This document shows, one piece after another, positions 7,382 to 15,915 of a stretch of 64,000 nt of DNA; position 1 is the stretch's first letter, and the number at the start of each line of letters is the position of its first letter. The DNA lies in the NCBI RefSeq assembly GCF_001247745.1, contig NZ_LAIR01000002.1, positions 3,038,001 to 3,102,000 of the forward strand, written 5' to 3'. Origin of the DNA: Luteipulveratus halotolerans (lineage in GTDB: Bacteria > Actinomycetota > Actinomycetes > Actinomycetales > Dermatophilaceae). Position numbers and translations under genes: made by a program. The notes below the pieces were generated by a model, which saw only the letters and a list, made by a program, of their open reading frames with translations, was not told the DNA's origin and searched no databases.

Positions 7382-8065
7382 TCAGGGTGCCTCGAACTTG
7401 TAGCCGAGACCGCGCACCGTGACGATGAACTTGGGGTTGCCCGGGTCGGGCTCGATCTTGGCGCGCAGCCGCTTGACGTGCACGTCGAGCGTCTTGGTGT
7501 CACCGACGTAGTCGCTGCCCCAGACCCGGTCGATCAGCTGCATGCGGGTGAGCACCCGACCGGCGTTGCGCAGCAGCATCTCGAGCAGCTCGAACTCCTT
7601 GAGCGGCAGCTGCACCGCGTCGCCGTTGACCGCGACCGTGTGGCGCTCGACGTCCATGCGCACCGGGCCGCTCTCGAGCGTCGCCGGCAGCAGCTCGTCG
7701 GCCTCCTGCCCCCGCCGCAGCACTGCCTTGATGCGGGCGAGCAGCTCGCGGCTGGAGTACGGCTTGGTGACGTAGTCGTCGGCACCCAGCTCGAGCCCGA
7801 CGACCTTGTCGACCTCGCTGTCCTTGGCGGTCAGCATGATGACCGGCACGTTGGAGCGCTGCCGCAGGTTGCGGCACACGTCGACGCCGGACATGCCGGG
7901 CAGCATCAGGTCGAGCAGCACCAGGTCGGCTCCGCTGCGGTCGTAGTCGACCAGGGCGTCCGGGCCGGTCTCGGCGACCGACACGTCGTACCCCTCCTTG
8001 CGCAGGAGGTACGAGAGCGGGTCGGAGAAGGACTCCTCGTCCTCGACGACCAGGATGCGGGTCAT
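7382..8065 (-). CDS. regX3: Phosphate-responsive response regulator RegX3
   Basis: A 227-residue OmpR/PhoB-type regulator. The receiver has the acidic pocket (E8, D9), phospho-acceptor Asp52 in LLDLMLPG, Thr79 and Lys101. The C-terminal winged helix includes KEFELLEMLLRNAGRV and the recognition helix around TLDVHVKRLRAK. It overlaps the senX3 stop by 4 nt, and phoU lies divergently, the standard senX3-regX3/phoU arrangement. RegX3 activates phosphate-starvation genes through direct repeats of GTTCACC, present upstream of phoU and pstS here. Confidence 0.95.
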   Translation of the reverse strand: MTRILVVEDEESFSDPLSYLLRKEGYDVSVAETGPDALVDYDRSGADLVLLDLMLPGMSGVDVCRNLRQRSNVPVIMLTAKDSEVDKVVGLELGADDYVTKPYSSRELLARIKAVLRRGQEADELLPATLESGPVRMDVERHTVAVNGDAVQLPLKEFELLEMLLRNAGRVLTRMQLIDRVWGSDYVGDTKTLDVHVKRLRAKIEPDPGNPKFIVTVRGLGYKFEAP

Positions 8066-9321
8066 GCGTGTGTCCTTCCTGAGGGCGTACGGGGATGGTT
8101 GAGCTGAGAGGTGTCGGCGGGTACGCCGTCGGGGGCGGCGGCGTCCGCGGTCTCGTCATCGGCATCGGTGGTCGCGGCCTCGTCGGCGGCGGGGAGGCGG
8201 ATCGTGAACGTCGACCCCTGCCCCTCCTCGCTCCAGACCGTGACCTCACCGCCGTGGTTGACGCTGACGTGCTTGACGATCGCGAGGCCGAGGCCGGTGC
8301 CGCCGGTCTCGCGGGAGCGGGCCGGGTCGACGCGGTAGAACCGCTCGAAGATGCGTTCCTGCTCGGCCGCGGGGATGCCGGGCCCCTGATCGGTGACCGC
8401 GATCTCGACGATGTCGTCGCACCGGCTGATCGTCGTGGCGACCCGCGTGCCCGAGTCGGAGTAGTTGATGGCGTTGGCGACCAGGTTGCGTACGGCGGTC
8501 GTGAGCAGCTCGCCGTCGCCGTAGACCGCCATCGGCCCCTGCCCGGAGGTCGCGCTGACGAGCTCGATGTCACGGTCGTCGGCGACGAGCCGCAGGTGGT
8601 CGAGCGCGTCCGCGACGGACGCCACGACGTCGACGAGCACGGGCTCGTGCAGCGTGTCGGCGACCTGGAGCCGGGACAGCTGGACGATCTCGCGCACGAG
8701 GGTCGACAGGCGCTCGGTCTCGACCTGCATGCGCATCGCGAACCGCTCGACCGCCTCGGGGTCGTCCTTGGCGCCCTCGACGGCCTCGGCGAGCAGCGAC
8801 AGCCCGCCGACCGGCGTCTTGAGCTCGTGGCTGACGTTGACGACGAAGTCGCGCCGGGTCTCCTCGACGCGGCGGGAGTGGGTGCGGTCCTCGACCATCA
8901 CCAGGACGACCTCACCGTGCAGCGCGGCGACGCGGACGCCGAGGGTCAGGCGCCCCTGGCCGAGCGGGCCGCGGGGCAGCTCCATCTCGACCTCGCGGAT
9001 CACCCGGTCGCGCCGCACCTGACGTACGAGATAGCGCAGCTCGTGGTGCACCATCTCGGCACCGCGCACCAGGCCGAGGGCCTGGGCGGCCGGGCTGGAG
9101 CGGATCACCCGGTCGGACGCGTCGACCACCATGGTCACCGACCGCAGCACCCCGAGGACGTCCTGAGCGCCCCGACGCAGGGACGGCTCGTGGGCGGCAG
9201 GCCCGGCGGCTGCCCGCTCGGCGCGGACCTCGCCACGCCGGTGCAGCACGACAGCGGCCGCCACGGCACCGACGACGGCGCCGACGAGCAGCCACACGAG
9301 CGTCGTACCCAGGTCAGACAC
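8062..9321 (-). CDS. senX3: Sensor histidine kinase SenX3
   Basis: A 419-residue membrane kinase. One N-terminal membrane segment (LVWLLVGAVVGAVAAAVVL) is followed by a PAS-like region, a HisKA domain with phospho-acceptor His near residue 165 in FVVNVSHELKTP, and a HATPase domain with N, G1 (DQGPGIP) and G2 (GTGLGLAIV) boxes. SenX3 senses phosphate through PhoU/Pst and phosphorylates RegX3. The GTG at 9321 is chosen because TACATT lies 7 nt upstream and the first residues then lead straight into the membrane helix. A disordered Asp/Ala-rich tail follows the ATPase domain. Confidence 0.93.
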   Translation of the reverse strand: MSDLGTTLVWLLVGAVVGAVAAAVVLHRRGEVRAERAAAGPAAHEPSLRRGAQDVLGVLRSVTMVVDASDRVIRSSPAAQALGLVRGAEMVHHELRYLVRQVRRDRVIREVEMELPRGPLGQGRLTLGVRVAALHGEVVLVMVEDRTHSRRVEETRRDFVVNVSHELKTPVGGLSLLAEAVEGAKDDPEAVERFAMRMQVETERLSTLVREIVQLSRLQVADTLHEPVLVDVVASVADALDHLRLVADDRDIELVSATSGQGPMAVYGDGELLTTAVRNLVANAINYSDSGTRVATTISRCDDIVEIAVTDQGPGIPAAEQERIFERFYRVDPARSRETGGTGLGLAIVKHVSVNHGGEVTVWSEEGQGSTFTIRLPAADEAATTDADDETADAAAPDGVPADTSQLNHPRTPSGRTHA

Positions 9322-9328
9322 GCCGACC

Positions 9329-9334
9329 AATGTA
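9329..9334 (-). promoter_or_regulatory. -10 element TACATT of senX3 (leaderless)
   Basis: TACATT on the minus strand ends 7 nt before the GTG at 9321. Confidence 0.5.
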
Positions 9335-9392
9335 CGTCTGCCAGCACACCCGACTGACCACAGCGAGCCCTGACCGGCAGGAGACGCCGACT

Positions 9393-9421
9393 GTTCACCT
9401 GGGGTCCGAAAGGTGTTCATG
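9393..9421. promoter_or_regulatory. PHO box: 11-nt periodic GTTCACC / GTCCGAA / GTTCATG
   Basis: Three heptamers start at 9393, 9404 and 9415, exactly one helical turn apart, in the senX3-phoU divergent region. The outer two match the GTTCACC direct-repeat unit bound by PhoP/RegX3-type regulators; the middle one is degenerate. Suggests RegX3 control of its own operon and/or phoU. Confidence 0.7.
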
Positions 9422-9515
9422 GGAAACTGTCATGGTCGGGCCCGAGCGCACCGCCCGGGCGCCGATGTCGGCTGCGCCGACGCCAACCTCGGACCGAAGG
9501 ATTGAAGGACCACCC

Positions 9516-10187
9516 ATGCGCGATGCGTTCCACGAGGACCTCGACCGCATCTCCGACGATCTCGTCGAGATGACCACGATGGTCGGCAAGGCCATCGAGC
9601 GTGCGACCAAGGCCCTGCTCGAGGCCGACCTCGGCACGGCAGAGAGCGTCATCGCTGCCGACGACGACATCGACGAGCTGCGTCGCCAGGTCGACGACCG
9701 CTGCGTCGACCTCCTGGCCCGCCAGCAGCCGGTTGCCACCGACCTGCGCATGGTCGTCACGGCCATGCACATGGCCTCCGACATCGAGCGCATGGGCGAC
9801 CTGGCTCGCCACATCGCCAAGGTCGCGCGTCGCCGCTACCCGGAGGGCGCGATCCCTGAGGACGTCGCCAAGATCATCGCTCAGATGGAGCAGGTCGGCG
9901 CCGACCTCGTGACCAAGACCGGTCAGGCCATCGCCGGCAAGGACGTCCACGCCGCTGTGCAGATCGCCAAGGACGACGACCAGCTCGACGAGCTGCACCG
10001 CACGATCTTCAACACGCTGCTGGGCGGTGACTGGTCGTACGGCACCGAGGCGGCCGTCAATCTCACGCTCATCAGCCGCTACTACGAGCGGTTCGGCGAC
10101 CACGCGGTGGCCGTCGCCAACCGCATCGTCTACCTCGTCACCGGCAGCTACGGCACCGAGGACGAAGGCCTGGTCACCAAGGCGTGA
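9516..10187 (+). CDS. phoU: Phosphate signalling complex protein PhoU
   Basis: A 223-residue protein made of two three-helix PhoU domains, each with the metal-binding ExxxD-type motif: ASDIERMGDLARHI in the first repeat and ISRYYERFGDHAVAVANRIVYL in the second. PhoU couples the Pst transporter to SenX3 and prevents RegX3 activation when phosphate is ample. The ATG at 9516 gives the canonical MRDAFHEDLDRISDDLVEM beginning. It is divergent from senX3 with the PHO box between, and ends in a perfect hairpin terminator. Confidence 0.96.
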   Translation: MRDAFHEDLDRISDDLVEMTTMVGKAIERATKALLEADLGTAESVIAADDDIDELRRQVDDRCVDLLARQQPVATDLRMVVTAMHMASDIERMGDLARHIAKVARRRYPEGAIPEDVAKIIAQMEQVGADLVTKTGQAIAGKDVHAAVQIAKDDDQLDELHRTIFNTLLGGDWSYGTEAAVNLTLISRYYERFGDHAVAVANRIVYLVTGSYGTEDEGLVTKA

Positions 10188-10213
10188 TCGCCTAGGGGGT
10201 CGGCAACGGCACG

Positions 10214-10246
10214 AGGCGCCCACCGCGATGATCGCGGTGGGCGCCT
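10214..10246. terminator. Bidirectional terminator between phoU and gpmA
   Basis: A 16-bp perfect stem starting AGGCGCCCACCGCGAT with a single-base centre sits between the convergent phoU and gpmA stops. Confidence 0.8.
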
Positions 10247-10263
10247 TCGTCGTACGGGTCGGG

Positions 10264-11010
10264 TCAGCGGCCCTGGTTGGCCACCGCGTCGGCGGCGGCC
10301 TTGGCTGCCTCGGGGTCGAGGTAGCGGCCACCCTTGACGGTGGGCTGCAGGGTCGACTCGTCGAGCTCGTACACCAGCGGCATACCGGTCGGGATGTTCA
10401 GGCCGACGATGTCCTCGTCGGAGATGCGGTCCAGGTGCTTGACCATCGCGCGCAGCGAGTTGCCGTGGGCCGCGACGAGCACGGTCTTGCCTGCCTTCAG
10501 GTCGGGCACGATGGCCGACTCCCAGTACGGCAGGAACCGCTCGATGACGTCCTTGAGGCACTCGGTCAGCGGCGCCTGGTCACCGAGGTCGGCGTAGCGC
10601 ACGTCGGTGTCCTGGCTCCACTCCGAGCCCTTCTCGATCGCCGGCGGCGGTGTGTCGTACGAGCGGCGCCAGGTCATGAACTGCTCCTTGCCGAACTCCT
10701 CGAGGGTCTCCTTCTTGTTCTTGCCCTGGAGGGCGCCGTAGTGGCGCTCGTTGAGGCGCCAGTCGCGCTTGACCGGGATCCAGTGCCGGTCGGCCGCGTC
10801 GAGGGCGAGGTTGGCCGTGGTGATCGCGCGGCGCAGCAGCGAGGTGTGCAGCACGTCGGGCTCCAGACCTGCCTCGCGGATGAGCTCACCGCCGCGGGCG
10901 GCCTCAGCCCGGCCCTTGTCGGTCAGGTCGACGTCGACCCAGCCGGTGAACAGGTTCTTGGCGTTCCACTCCGACTCGCCGTGGCGCAGCAGGACAAGCG
11001 TGTAAGTCAT
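10264..11010 (-). CDS. gpmA: 2,3-bisphosphoglycerate-dependent phosphoglycerate mutase
   Basis: A 248-residue cytoplasmic glycolytic enzyme interconverting 3- and 2-phosphoglycerate. The catalytic His10 sits in LLRHGESEWN; the substrate-binding ERHYGALQGKNK loop, the second catalytic His in VAAHGNSLRAMVKHL and the C-terminal tail of dPGM enzymes are all present. Its position beside phoU/senX3 and upstream of mshA matches the mycobacterial gpm1 neighbourhood. TAGACT lies 7 nt before the ATG. Confidence 0.96.
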   Translation of the reverse strand: MTYTLVLLRHGESEWNAKNLFTGWVDVDLTDKGRAEAARGGELIREAGLEPDVLHTSLLRRAITTANLALDAADRHWIPVKRDWRLNERHYGALQGKNKKETLEEFGKEQFMTWRRSYDTPPPAIEKGSEWSQDTDVRYADLGDQAPLTECLKDVIERFLPYWESAIVPDLKAGKTVLVAAHGNSLRAMVKHLDRISDEDIVGLNIPTGMPLVYELDESTLQPTVKGGRYLDPEAAKAAADAVANQGR

Positions 11011-11017
11011 GGCGCCG

Positions 11018-11023
11018 AGTCTA
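11018..11023 (-). promoter_or_regulatory. -10 element TAGACT of gpmA (leaderless)
   Basis: TAGACT on the minus strand ends 7 nt before the gpmA ATG at 11010. Confidence 0.5.
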
Positions 11024-11040
11024 GAGATGCCGCTCGCGCG

Positions 11041-11529
11041 TCAGGCGTCGTGCTCCAGCAGGTGGCGGAACGCCTCGAGGTTGCGGGTGGACTCACCGCG
11101 CGAGATGCGCCAGTCCCACTCCTTCTGCATCGAGGTGCGGAAGCCGAGCACGAGCAGCTCGTTGAACGCGTCGTCGCTCGCCTCGAGCAGCACGCCCATC
11201 AGCTGGTCGAGGTATGCCGACGTGATCGCCTCCAGCGGCACCTGCCCCACGACGTAGACGTCGCCGCTCTTGTCGATCGCGTAGCCGAGGCCGGGCAGCC
11301 GCAGGTTGCGGCGCAGGAGGTAGCGGTAGAACGCCTCGTGGTTCTCGTCGGCGTTGCGGACGACGAACGCCGACACGGACAGTCCCTGCTCACCGACCTT
11401 GAGAGAGGCGACGGTCTTGAGCTTGCGCTCACCGGGGAGCGTGACGACGTACTCACGCTCCGAAGCGCCCGGTTCCCACTCGATCTCGGCGTCCGCGAGG
11501 TAGGTCTCGATGGTCTCGGTCACGCTCAT
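11041..11529 (-). CDS. YbjN domain-containing protein
   Basis: A 162-residue protein of the YbjN family (type III secretion chaperone-like fold), with the typical segments ETYLADAEIEWE, LPGERKLKTVASLKVGE, FYRYLLRRNLRLPGLGYAID and a C-terminal helix pair. Actinobacterial members regularly sit beside mshA, as here, where its start overlaps the mshA stop by 4 nt. The biochemical role is not established; co-translation suggests a link to mycothiol metabolism or to chaperoning a partner. Confidence 0.85.
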   Translation of the reverse strand: MSVTETIETYLADAEIEWEPGASEREYVVTLPGERKLKTVASLKVGEQGLSVSAFVVRNADENHEAFYRYLLRRNLRLPGLGYAIDKSGDVYVVGQVPLEAITSAYLDQLMGVLLEASDDAFNELLVLGFRTSMQKEWDWRISRGESTRNLEAFRHLLEHDA

Positions 11530-12836
11530 GGGATCACTGCCTTCGGAATGCCGGTCAGATGTGCCTGCTTGTCCGCGCCGGACGCCGAGTCACCGTGGCA
11601 CGCAGCGCGGTAGAGCTCGAGCAGGCGTTCGGTGGTGCGTTCCCAGCCGTACGACGCGGCGTGCGCGACCGCCTGCTCGGCCAGGGTCGTACGCCGCTCG
11701 GGGTCGTTCAGCAGGTCGCCGAGCGCGTGGGCCCAGTCGTGTGGGTCGTGGCCTTCGACGAGCGCTCCCCCGTCGCCCACAGCGGTGGGCAGGCCGCCGA
11801 CGGCTGCGGCGACCACGGGCGTCCCGCACGCCTGCGCCTCGACGGCGACCAGCCCGAACGACTCGTTGTACGACGGCACGGCCAGCAGGTCGGCGGCGCG
11901 GTACCACTGCGCGAGCTCGGCGCGCTCGACCGGCGGCACGAGGCGTACGACGTCGGCGAGGTCGAGCTCGTCGACCAGGTCTGCCAGGGCCTCGGGGTGG
12001 TCGAGCCCGGACCCGCTCGGCCCGCCGAGCACGGCGACGACGAGCCGCTCGCGTCGGGACGGGTCGTGCCGCAGCAGCTCGGCCGCCGCCCGGACCAGCA
12101 CGTCGGGCGCCTTCAGCGGCTGGATGCGACCCACGAACAGCAGGACCTCGGCGTCGGCGGGCAGGCCCACCGCCTCACGCGCCGCGGCGCGGTCGCCCGG
12201 GGTGAAGGTCTCCAGGTCGACGCCGGGCGGGATGACGCGCACCTTGGCCGGGTCGGCGTCGTACAGGTCGATCAGCTCGTCCGCCTCGCGGTCGGTGTTG
12301 GCGACCAGCCAGGTGGCGGCGCGCACGACCTGCTCCTCACCGATCTCACGGCCGGGCGGCTCGGGGCGGTCGCCCTCGGCGAGCTGGGCGTTCTTGACCC
12401 GCGCCATCGTGTGCATCGAGTGCACGAGCGGCACCTGCCAGCGGTCGGCCGCGAGCCAGGCCACCTGCCCCGACAGCCAGTAGTGGGAGTGGACCAGGTC
12501 GAAGTAGCCCTCGGGCTGGGCCGCGCCGATGCGCTGGACCCCGACCGTGAACGCGCACAGCTGGCCGGGGAGGTCGTCCTTGCCGAGGCCCTCGAACGGG
12601 CCGGCGTCGACGTGGCGCACCAGCACGCCGGGCATGAGCTCGACGGTCTCCGGCTGGGCGGCGGTCGTCCGCCGGGTGAACACCTCGACCTCGACGCCCG
12701 CACGGGCCAGGTGCTTGGCCGTCTCGACGACGTAGACGTTGAGACCGCCCGCGTCACCGGTGCCCGGGCGTTCGAGCGGCGAGGTGTGCACGCTGATCAT
12801 CGCGACGCGCCGCGGGCATGGTTGAACGCTCATCAC
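11526..12836 (-). CDS. mshA: D-inositol-3-phosphate glycosyltransferase MshA
   Basis: A 436-residue GT4-family enzyme that makes the first mycothiol intermediate from UDP-GlcNAc and inositol 3-phosphate. It shows the N-terminal SVHTSPLERPGTGDAGGLNVYV loop that binds the acceptor, the DLVHSHYWLSG motif, the donor-site FVGRIQPLKAPDVLV and the EX7E motif around ESFGLVAVEAQACGTPV. Length is typical. It is followed co-directionally by the YbjN-like gene with a 4-nt overlap. Confidence 0.95.
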   Translation of the reverse strand: MMSVQPCPRRVAMISVHTSPLERPGTGDAGGLNVYVVETAKHLARAGVEVEVFTRRTTAAQPETVELMPGVLVRHVDAGPFEGLGKDDLPGQLCAFTVGVQRIGAAQPEGYFDLVHSHYWLSGQVAWLAADRWQVPLVHSMHTMARVKNAQLAEGDRPEPPGREIGEEQVVRAATWLVANTDREADELIDLYDADPAKVRVIPPGVDLETFTPGDRAAAREAVGLPADAEVLLFVGRIQPLKAPDVLVRAAAELLRHDPSRRERLVVAVLGGPSGSGLDHPEALADLVDELDLADVVRLVPPVERAELAQWYRAADLLAVPSYNESFGLVAVEAQACGTPVVAAAVGGLPTAVGDGGALVEGHDPHDWAHALGDLLNDPERRTTLAEQAVAHAASYGWERTTERLLELYRAACHGDSASGADKQAHLTGIPKAVIP

Positions 12837-12882
12837 TCGGAGTCTCGCACGAGGCTCGGGGTCGACGGCAGGGCCTGCTCAC

Positions 12883-12888
12883 TACCGT
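12883..12888 (+). promoter_or_regulatory. -10 element TACCGT (leaderless)
   Basis: TACCGT ends 6 nt before the GTG at 12895. Confidence 0.45.
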
Positions 12889-12894
12889 GGACGC

Positions 12895-13692
12895 GTGACC
12901 ACGCAGCGGCCCGTCGGGGCGATCACCCGCGGGACGACGGGTCCCAACCGGTTGCGCCGCTGCGACCGCTGGCTGGCCGGTCCGCAGGGGTGGCGGCTGC
13001 GGCGTACGACGGCCGCCCCCGTCGTCGTCGACCTCGGCTACGGCGCCGCCCCCACCACCGCGGTCGAGCTGCACGCGCGGCTGTCGGCCGTGCGCCCGGA
13101 CGTCGAGGTGGTCGGCATCGAGATCGACCCGGCGCGAGTGGCGGCGGCCCGACCGCTCGAACGGCCCGGGCTGACGTTCCGCAGCGGCGGGTTCGAGGTG
13201 CCGCTCGACGGCCGCGACGCCACGATGATCCGCGCGTTCAACGTGCTGCGGCAGTACGACGAGGGCGAGGTCGACGGCGCCTGGTCGCGGCTACGGGGTC
13301 GGCTGGCACCGCACGGGCTGCTGGTCGACGGCACGTGCGACGAGATCGGGCGGCTCGCGTCGTGGGTGGCGATCGACCGCTCCGGGCCGCAGTCGCTCAC
13401 GCTGTCGCTGCGGCTCGCCGCGCTCGACGACCCGGCGGCCGTCGCCGAGCGGCTGCCCAAGGCACTCATCCACCGCAACGTGCCCGGCGAACCCGTGCAC
13501 GACTTCCTGCAGGCGCTGCGACGGGCGTGGGTGCACGCGAGCCCGCACGCGTCGTACGGCGCCCGTCAGCGGTTCCTCGCCACCGTCGAGACGCTGCGAG
13601 CGGAGGGCTGGCCGTTGCTCGACAGCGCGAGCCGGTGGCGCCTCGGTGAGGTCACGGTCGCCTGGTCCGCCGTCGCCCCTCTCTCCTTCTGA
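12895..13692 (+). CDS. Class I SAM-dependent methyltransferase-like protein
   Basis: A 265-residue protein with a Rossmann methyltransferase core: motif I is VVVDLGYGAAPTTAVEL (residues about 42-58), the acidic end of strand 2 is VVGIEIDPARV, and a later MIRAFNVLRQYDEGEV matches the post-strand-4 region. A basic N-terminal region contains NRLRRCDRWL. Homologues neighbour mshA in several actinobacteria, but the substrate is unknown. GTG start with TACCGT 6 nt upstream. The stop codon abuts a palindromic repeat that may act as terminator. Confidence 0.75.
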   Translation: MTTQRPVGAITRGTTGPNRLRRCDRWLAGPQGWRLRRTTAAPVVVDLGYGAAPTTAVELHARLSAVRPDVEVVGIEIDPARVAAARPLERPGLTFRSGGFEVPLDGRDATMIRAFNVLRQYDEGEVDGAWSRLRGRLAPHGLLVDGTCDEIGRLASWVAIDRSGPQSLTLSLRLAALDDPAAVAERLPKALIHRNVPGEPVHDFLQALRRAWVHASPHASYGARQRFLATVETLRAEGWPLLDSASRWRLGEVTVAWSAVAPLSF

Positions 13693-13742
13693 CGAATCTC
13701 GTCTGGTCGGCACTCCATGCACTGCCGGACAGACGGTTTTCG
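13693..13742. repeat. REP-like 50-nt palindrome, copy 1; probable bidirectional terminator
   Basis: Imperfect palindrome from CGAATCTCGTCT to TTTTCG with a CCATGCAC centre, lying exactly between two convergent stops. The same 50-nt element occurs twice at 50985-51096. Confidence 0.8.
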
Positions 13743-14858
13743 TCAGGGGAGGCCGGGCGAGGCGAGGTAGAGCGTGCCGTCGCCCGTGATCGTCGCCTCG
13801 TCACCCGGCGCGAGGAAGCACGACTCGCCAGACGTGAGCGCGAGCCCGTCGACATCGGCAGATCCGTTGAGGCACAACAGGATCCGCGGCTGATCTGTCG
13901 CGGGCACCGCGACGGCGCCATCGTCGAGCACGCGAGTGCGCAGCCGGAAGTACGGCGTCTCGGCGTCGTAGGTCGTCCACCCGTCGACGTCGTCACCGGG
14001 CTCGGGCACCATCGCGCGCTCGACGTCGACGATGCGCAGCAGCTCGGGCACGTCGATCTTCTTGGGCGTCAGGCCTGCTCGTACGACGTTGTCGGAGTTG
14101 GCGAGCACCTCGACGAGCAGTCCGCTCACCAGCGAGTGCATGACGCCCGCGGCGAGGAACACGTAGTCACCGGGCTGCAGCGCGAGTCGTCGCATCGTGA
14201 GCAGCACGACCAAACCGATGTCGCCCGGGAAGTCGCGAGCCACCCGGAGCACGGCCTCGACGGTGGGGTCGTCCGCACGGTCGGCGCACGCGGTGAGCAC
14301 CTCGTCGACCAGCGCACGGGCGTCGTTCGCCGAGAGCAGCAGCCGCAGCAGCTCGTGCGACGGCGACTCGGCGACGGCGGCCGACTCGACCAGATCGACC
14401 AGTCGCTCGACGCCGAGATCGATTGCCAGAGAACGGAACTCGCCGAACGGGCGAGCCCCGATGAACGCCTCGGTCGGCTCGATCGCCAGCCACGACTCGG
14501 GCTTGGGCCATCCGTCGACGTAGGTGCCCTCCGGTGCCGACGTCGCTTCGTCGGCGTCGGGATGAGCCTGGATCGACAGGGCCTTGGCGGGCGCGAGCAC
14601 CTTGAGCAGGAAGGGGAGCCGGGCGCCGAACCGGGCAGCCACCGACGCGCCCAGCCAGCCCACCGGGTCAGCAGCGATCACCTGGTCGAGCGTGGTCGAG
14701 GCGCCGTCGACGGTGAGCCCCGCGGGTGCGCCCTCGTGCGCGCCCATCCACAGCTCTGCCTCGGGCTCCGCGGTGGGGTGCGGCCGTCCCGAGACCCGGG
14801 CGAGACCGTCGTACGACCCCCAGGCGTAGTGCTGGACGACGGGTGTCAGCCGGTGCAT
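13743..14858 (-). CDS. manA: Mannose-6-phosphate isomerase, class I
   Basis: A 371-residue type I phosphomannose isomerase interconverting fructose-6-P and mannose-6-P, supplying GDP-mannose. The N-terminus (VVQHYAWGSYDG) is typical; the zinc site is visible in LSIQAHPDA (His) and AELWMGAH, with further ligands around DGWPKPE and GVMHSL. The C-terminal cupin contains ILLCLNGSADVDG and SCFLAPGDEA. The ATG at 14858 gives the canonical beginning. A palindromic repeat lies immediately after the stop. Mannose-6-P could feed mannosyltransferases such as the glycosyltransferase at 53846, but this is not shown. Confidence 0.93.
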   Translation of the reverse strand: MHRLTPVVQHYAWGSYDGLARVSGRPHPTAEPEAELWMGAHEGAPAGLTVDGASTTLDQVIAADPVGWLGASVAARFGARLPFLLKVLAPAKALSIQAHPDADEATSAPEGTYVDGWPKPESWLAIEPTEAFIGARPFGEFRSLAIDLGVERLVDLVESAAVAESPSHELLRLLLSANDARALVDEVLTACADRADDPTVEAVLRVARDFPGDIGLVVLLTMRRLALQPGDYVFLAAGVMHSLVSGLLVEVLANSDNVVRAGLTPKKIDVPELLRIVDVERAMVPEPGDDVDGWTTYDAETPYFRLRTRVLDDGAVAVPATDQPRILLCLNGSADVDGLALTSGESCFLAPGDEATITGDGTLYLASPGLP

Positions 14859-14868
14859 CGCACGTGCC

Positions 14869-15915
14869 TCACGGACGCAGCAGCGTCTTGATCGCACGCC
14901 GCTCGTCCATCGCGCGATAGCCCTCGGCGACCTCGGCCAGGGGCAGGTCAAGGTCGAACACCGCACCCGGAGAGATCGCGCCGGCGAGGACGTCGTCGCG
15001 CAGCTCGGGGAGGTACTGGCGGGCCGGGGCGAGCCCGCCCGCGACGCCGACGTTGCGGTTGAACATCGCGCGCACCGGCAGCTCGACACCGTGCGGCGCA
15101 CCGACGTAGCCGACCGTCGCACCGGCTCGCGCCACAGCGATGGCGGTGCTCATCGACTGGCCGGTGCCGACGCACTCGAGCACGGCGTCCGCCCCGACCC
15201 CGTCGGTCAGGTCGAGGACGTCGTGCTCACCCTCGGCGCCACGCGTCGCCACGACGTCGGTGGCTCCGAACGACTGCGCGACCCGCTGCCTCGACTCGTG
15301 CCGTGACATCGCGATGACCCGGCCGGCGCCCATCCGCGAGGCGGCGAGGACGCCGCACAGCCCGACCGCTCCGTCACCGACGACCACGACGGTGTCGCCC
15401 TCGCGGACCTGCGCGGCGACCGCCGCGTGCCAGCCGGTGCCCATCACGTCGGACAGCGCGAGCAGCGACGGGATGTGCTCCTCATCGGGCTGGTCGCGCA
15501 ACGAGACGAGAGTGCCGTCGGCCAGCGGGACCCGGACGAGCTCGCCCTGACCGCCGTCGAGCGGCCGGCCCTCGCGGTCGTGGTCACCCCAGAAACCGCC
15601 TGCGACACAAGCGGACTGGATGCCGGCGGTGCAGTGCGGACAGGTGTTGTCGGAGTACATGAACGGTGCGATGACGAAGTCGCCGACCCGCAGGCTGCGC
15701 ACGTCGCGGCCGACCTCCTCGACGACACCGACGAACTCGTGGCCGATGCGCCGCGGCTCAGGCACAGGGTTCTCACCGCGGTAGGGCCACAGGTCGGAGC
15801 CGCACACGCAGGCCGCGACGACGCGTACGACGGCGTCACCCTGGTCGATGATCGTCGGGTCGGGCACGTCCTCGAGACGGATGTCGCCCGGGGCGTGGAT
15901 GAGCGTGGCCTTCAT
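14869..15915 (-). CDS. Zinc-dependent alcohol dehydrogenase
   Basis: A 348-residue MDR-family dehydrogenase. Catalytic zinc site: ACVCGSDLWPY with Cys, and GHEFVGVVEEVG with His-Glu. A structural zinc cluster region has DNTCPHCTAGIQSAC. The Rossmann motif is VVVGDGAVGLCGVLAA. Substrate preference is unclear; the family includes threonine dehydrogenase-like and formaldehyde dehydrogenase-like enzymes. It overlaps the downstream end of the hydrolase gene by 4 nt, so they are co-transcribed. Confidence 0.9.
   Translation of the reverse strand: MKATLIHAPGDIRLEDVPDPTIIDQGDAVVRVVAACVCGSDLWPYRGENPVPEPRRIGHEFVGVVEEVGRDVRSLRVGDFVIAPFMYSDNTCPHCTAGIQSACVAGGFWGDHDREGRPLDGGQGELVRVPLADGTLVSLRDQPDEEHIPSLLALSDVMGTGWHAAVAAQVREGDTVVVVGDGAVGLCGVLAASRMGAGRVIAMSRHESRQRVAQSFGATDVVATRGAEGEHDVLDLTDGVGADAVLECVGTGQSMSTAIAVARAGATVGYVGAPHGVELPVRAMFNRNVGVAGGLAPARQYLPELRDDVLAGAISPGAVFDLDLPLAEVAEGYRAMDERRAIKTLLRP

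Noticed and set aside
8095..9357. Long plus-strand frame opposite senX3
   Set aside because: The minus-strand frame encodes a complete histidine kinase; the plus-strand product is a compositional shadow.
11559..13649. 696-codon plus-strand frame spanning mshA and the methyltransferase-like gene
   Set aside because: It crosses two well-supported genes on different strands and matches no domain; GC-rich DNA lacks stop codons in such frames.
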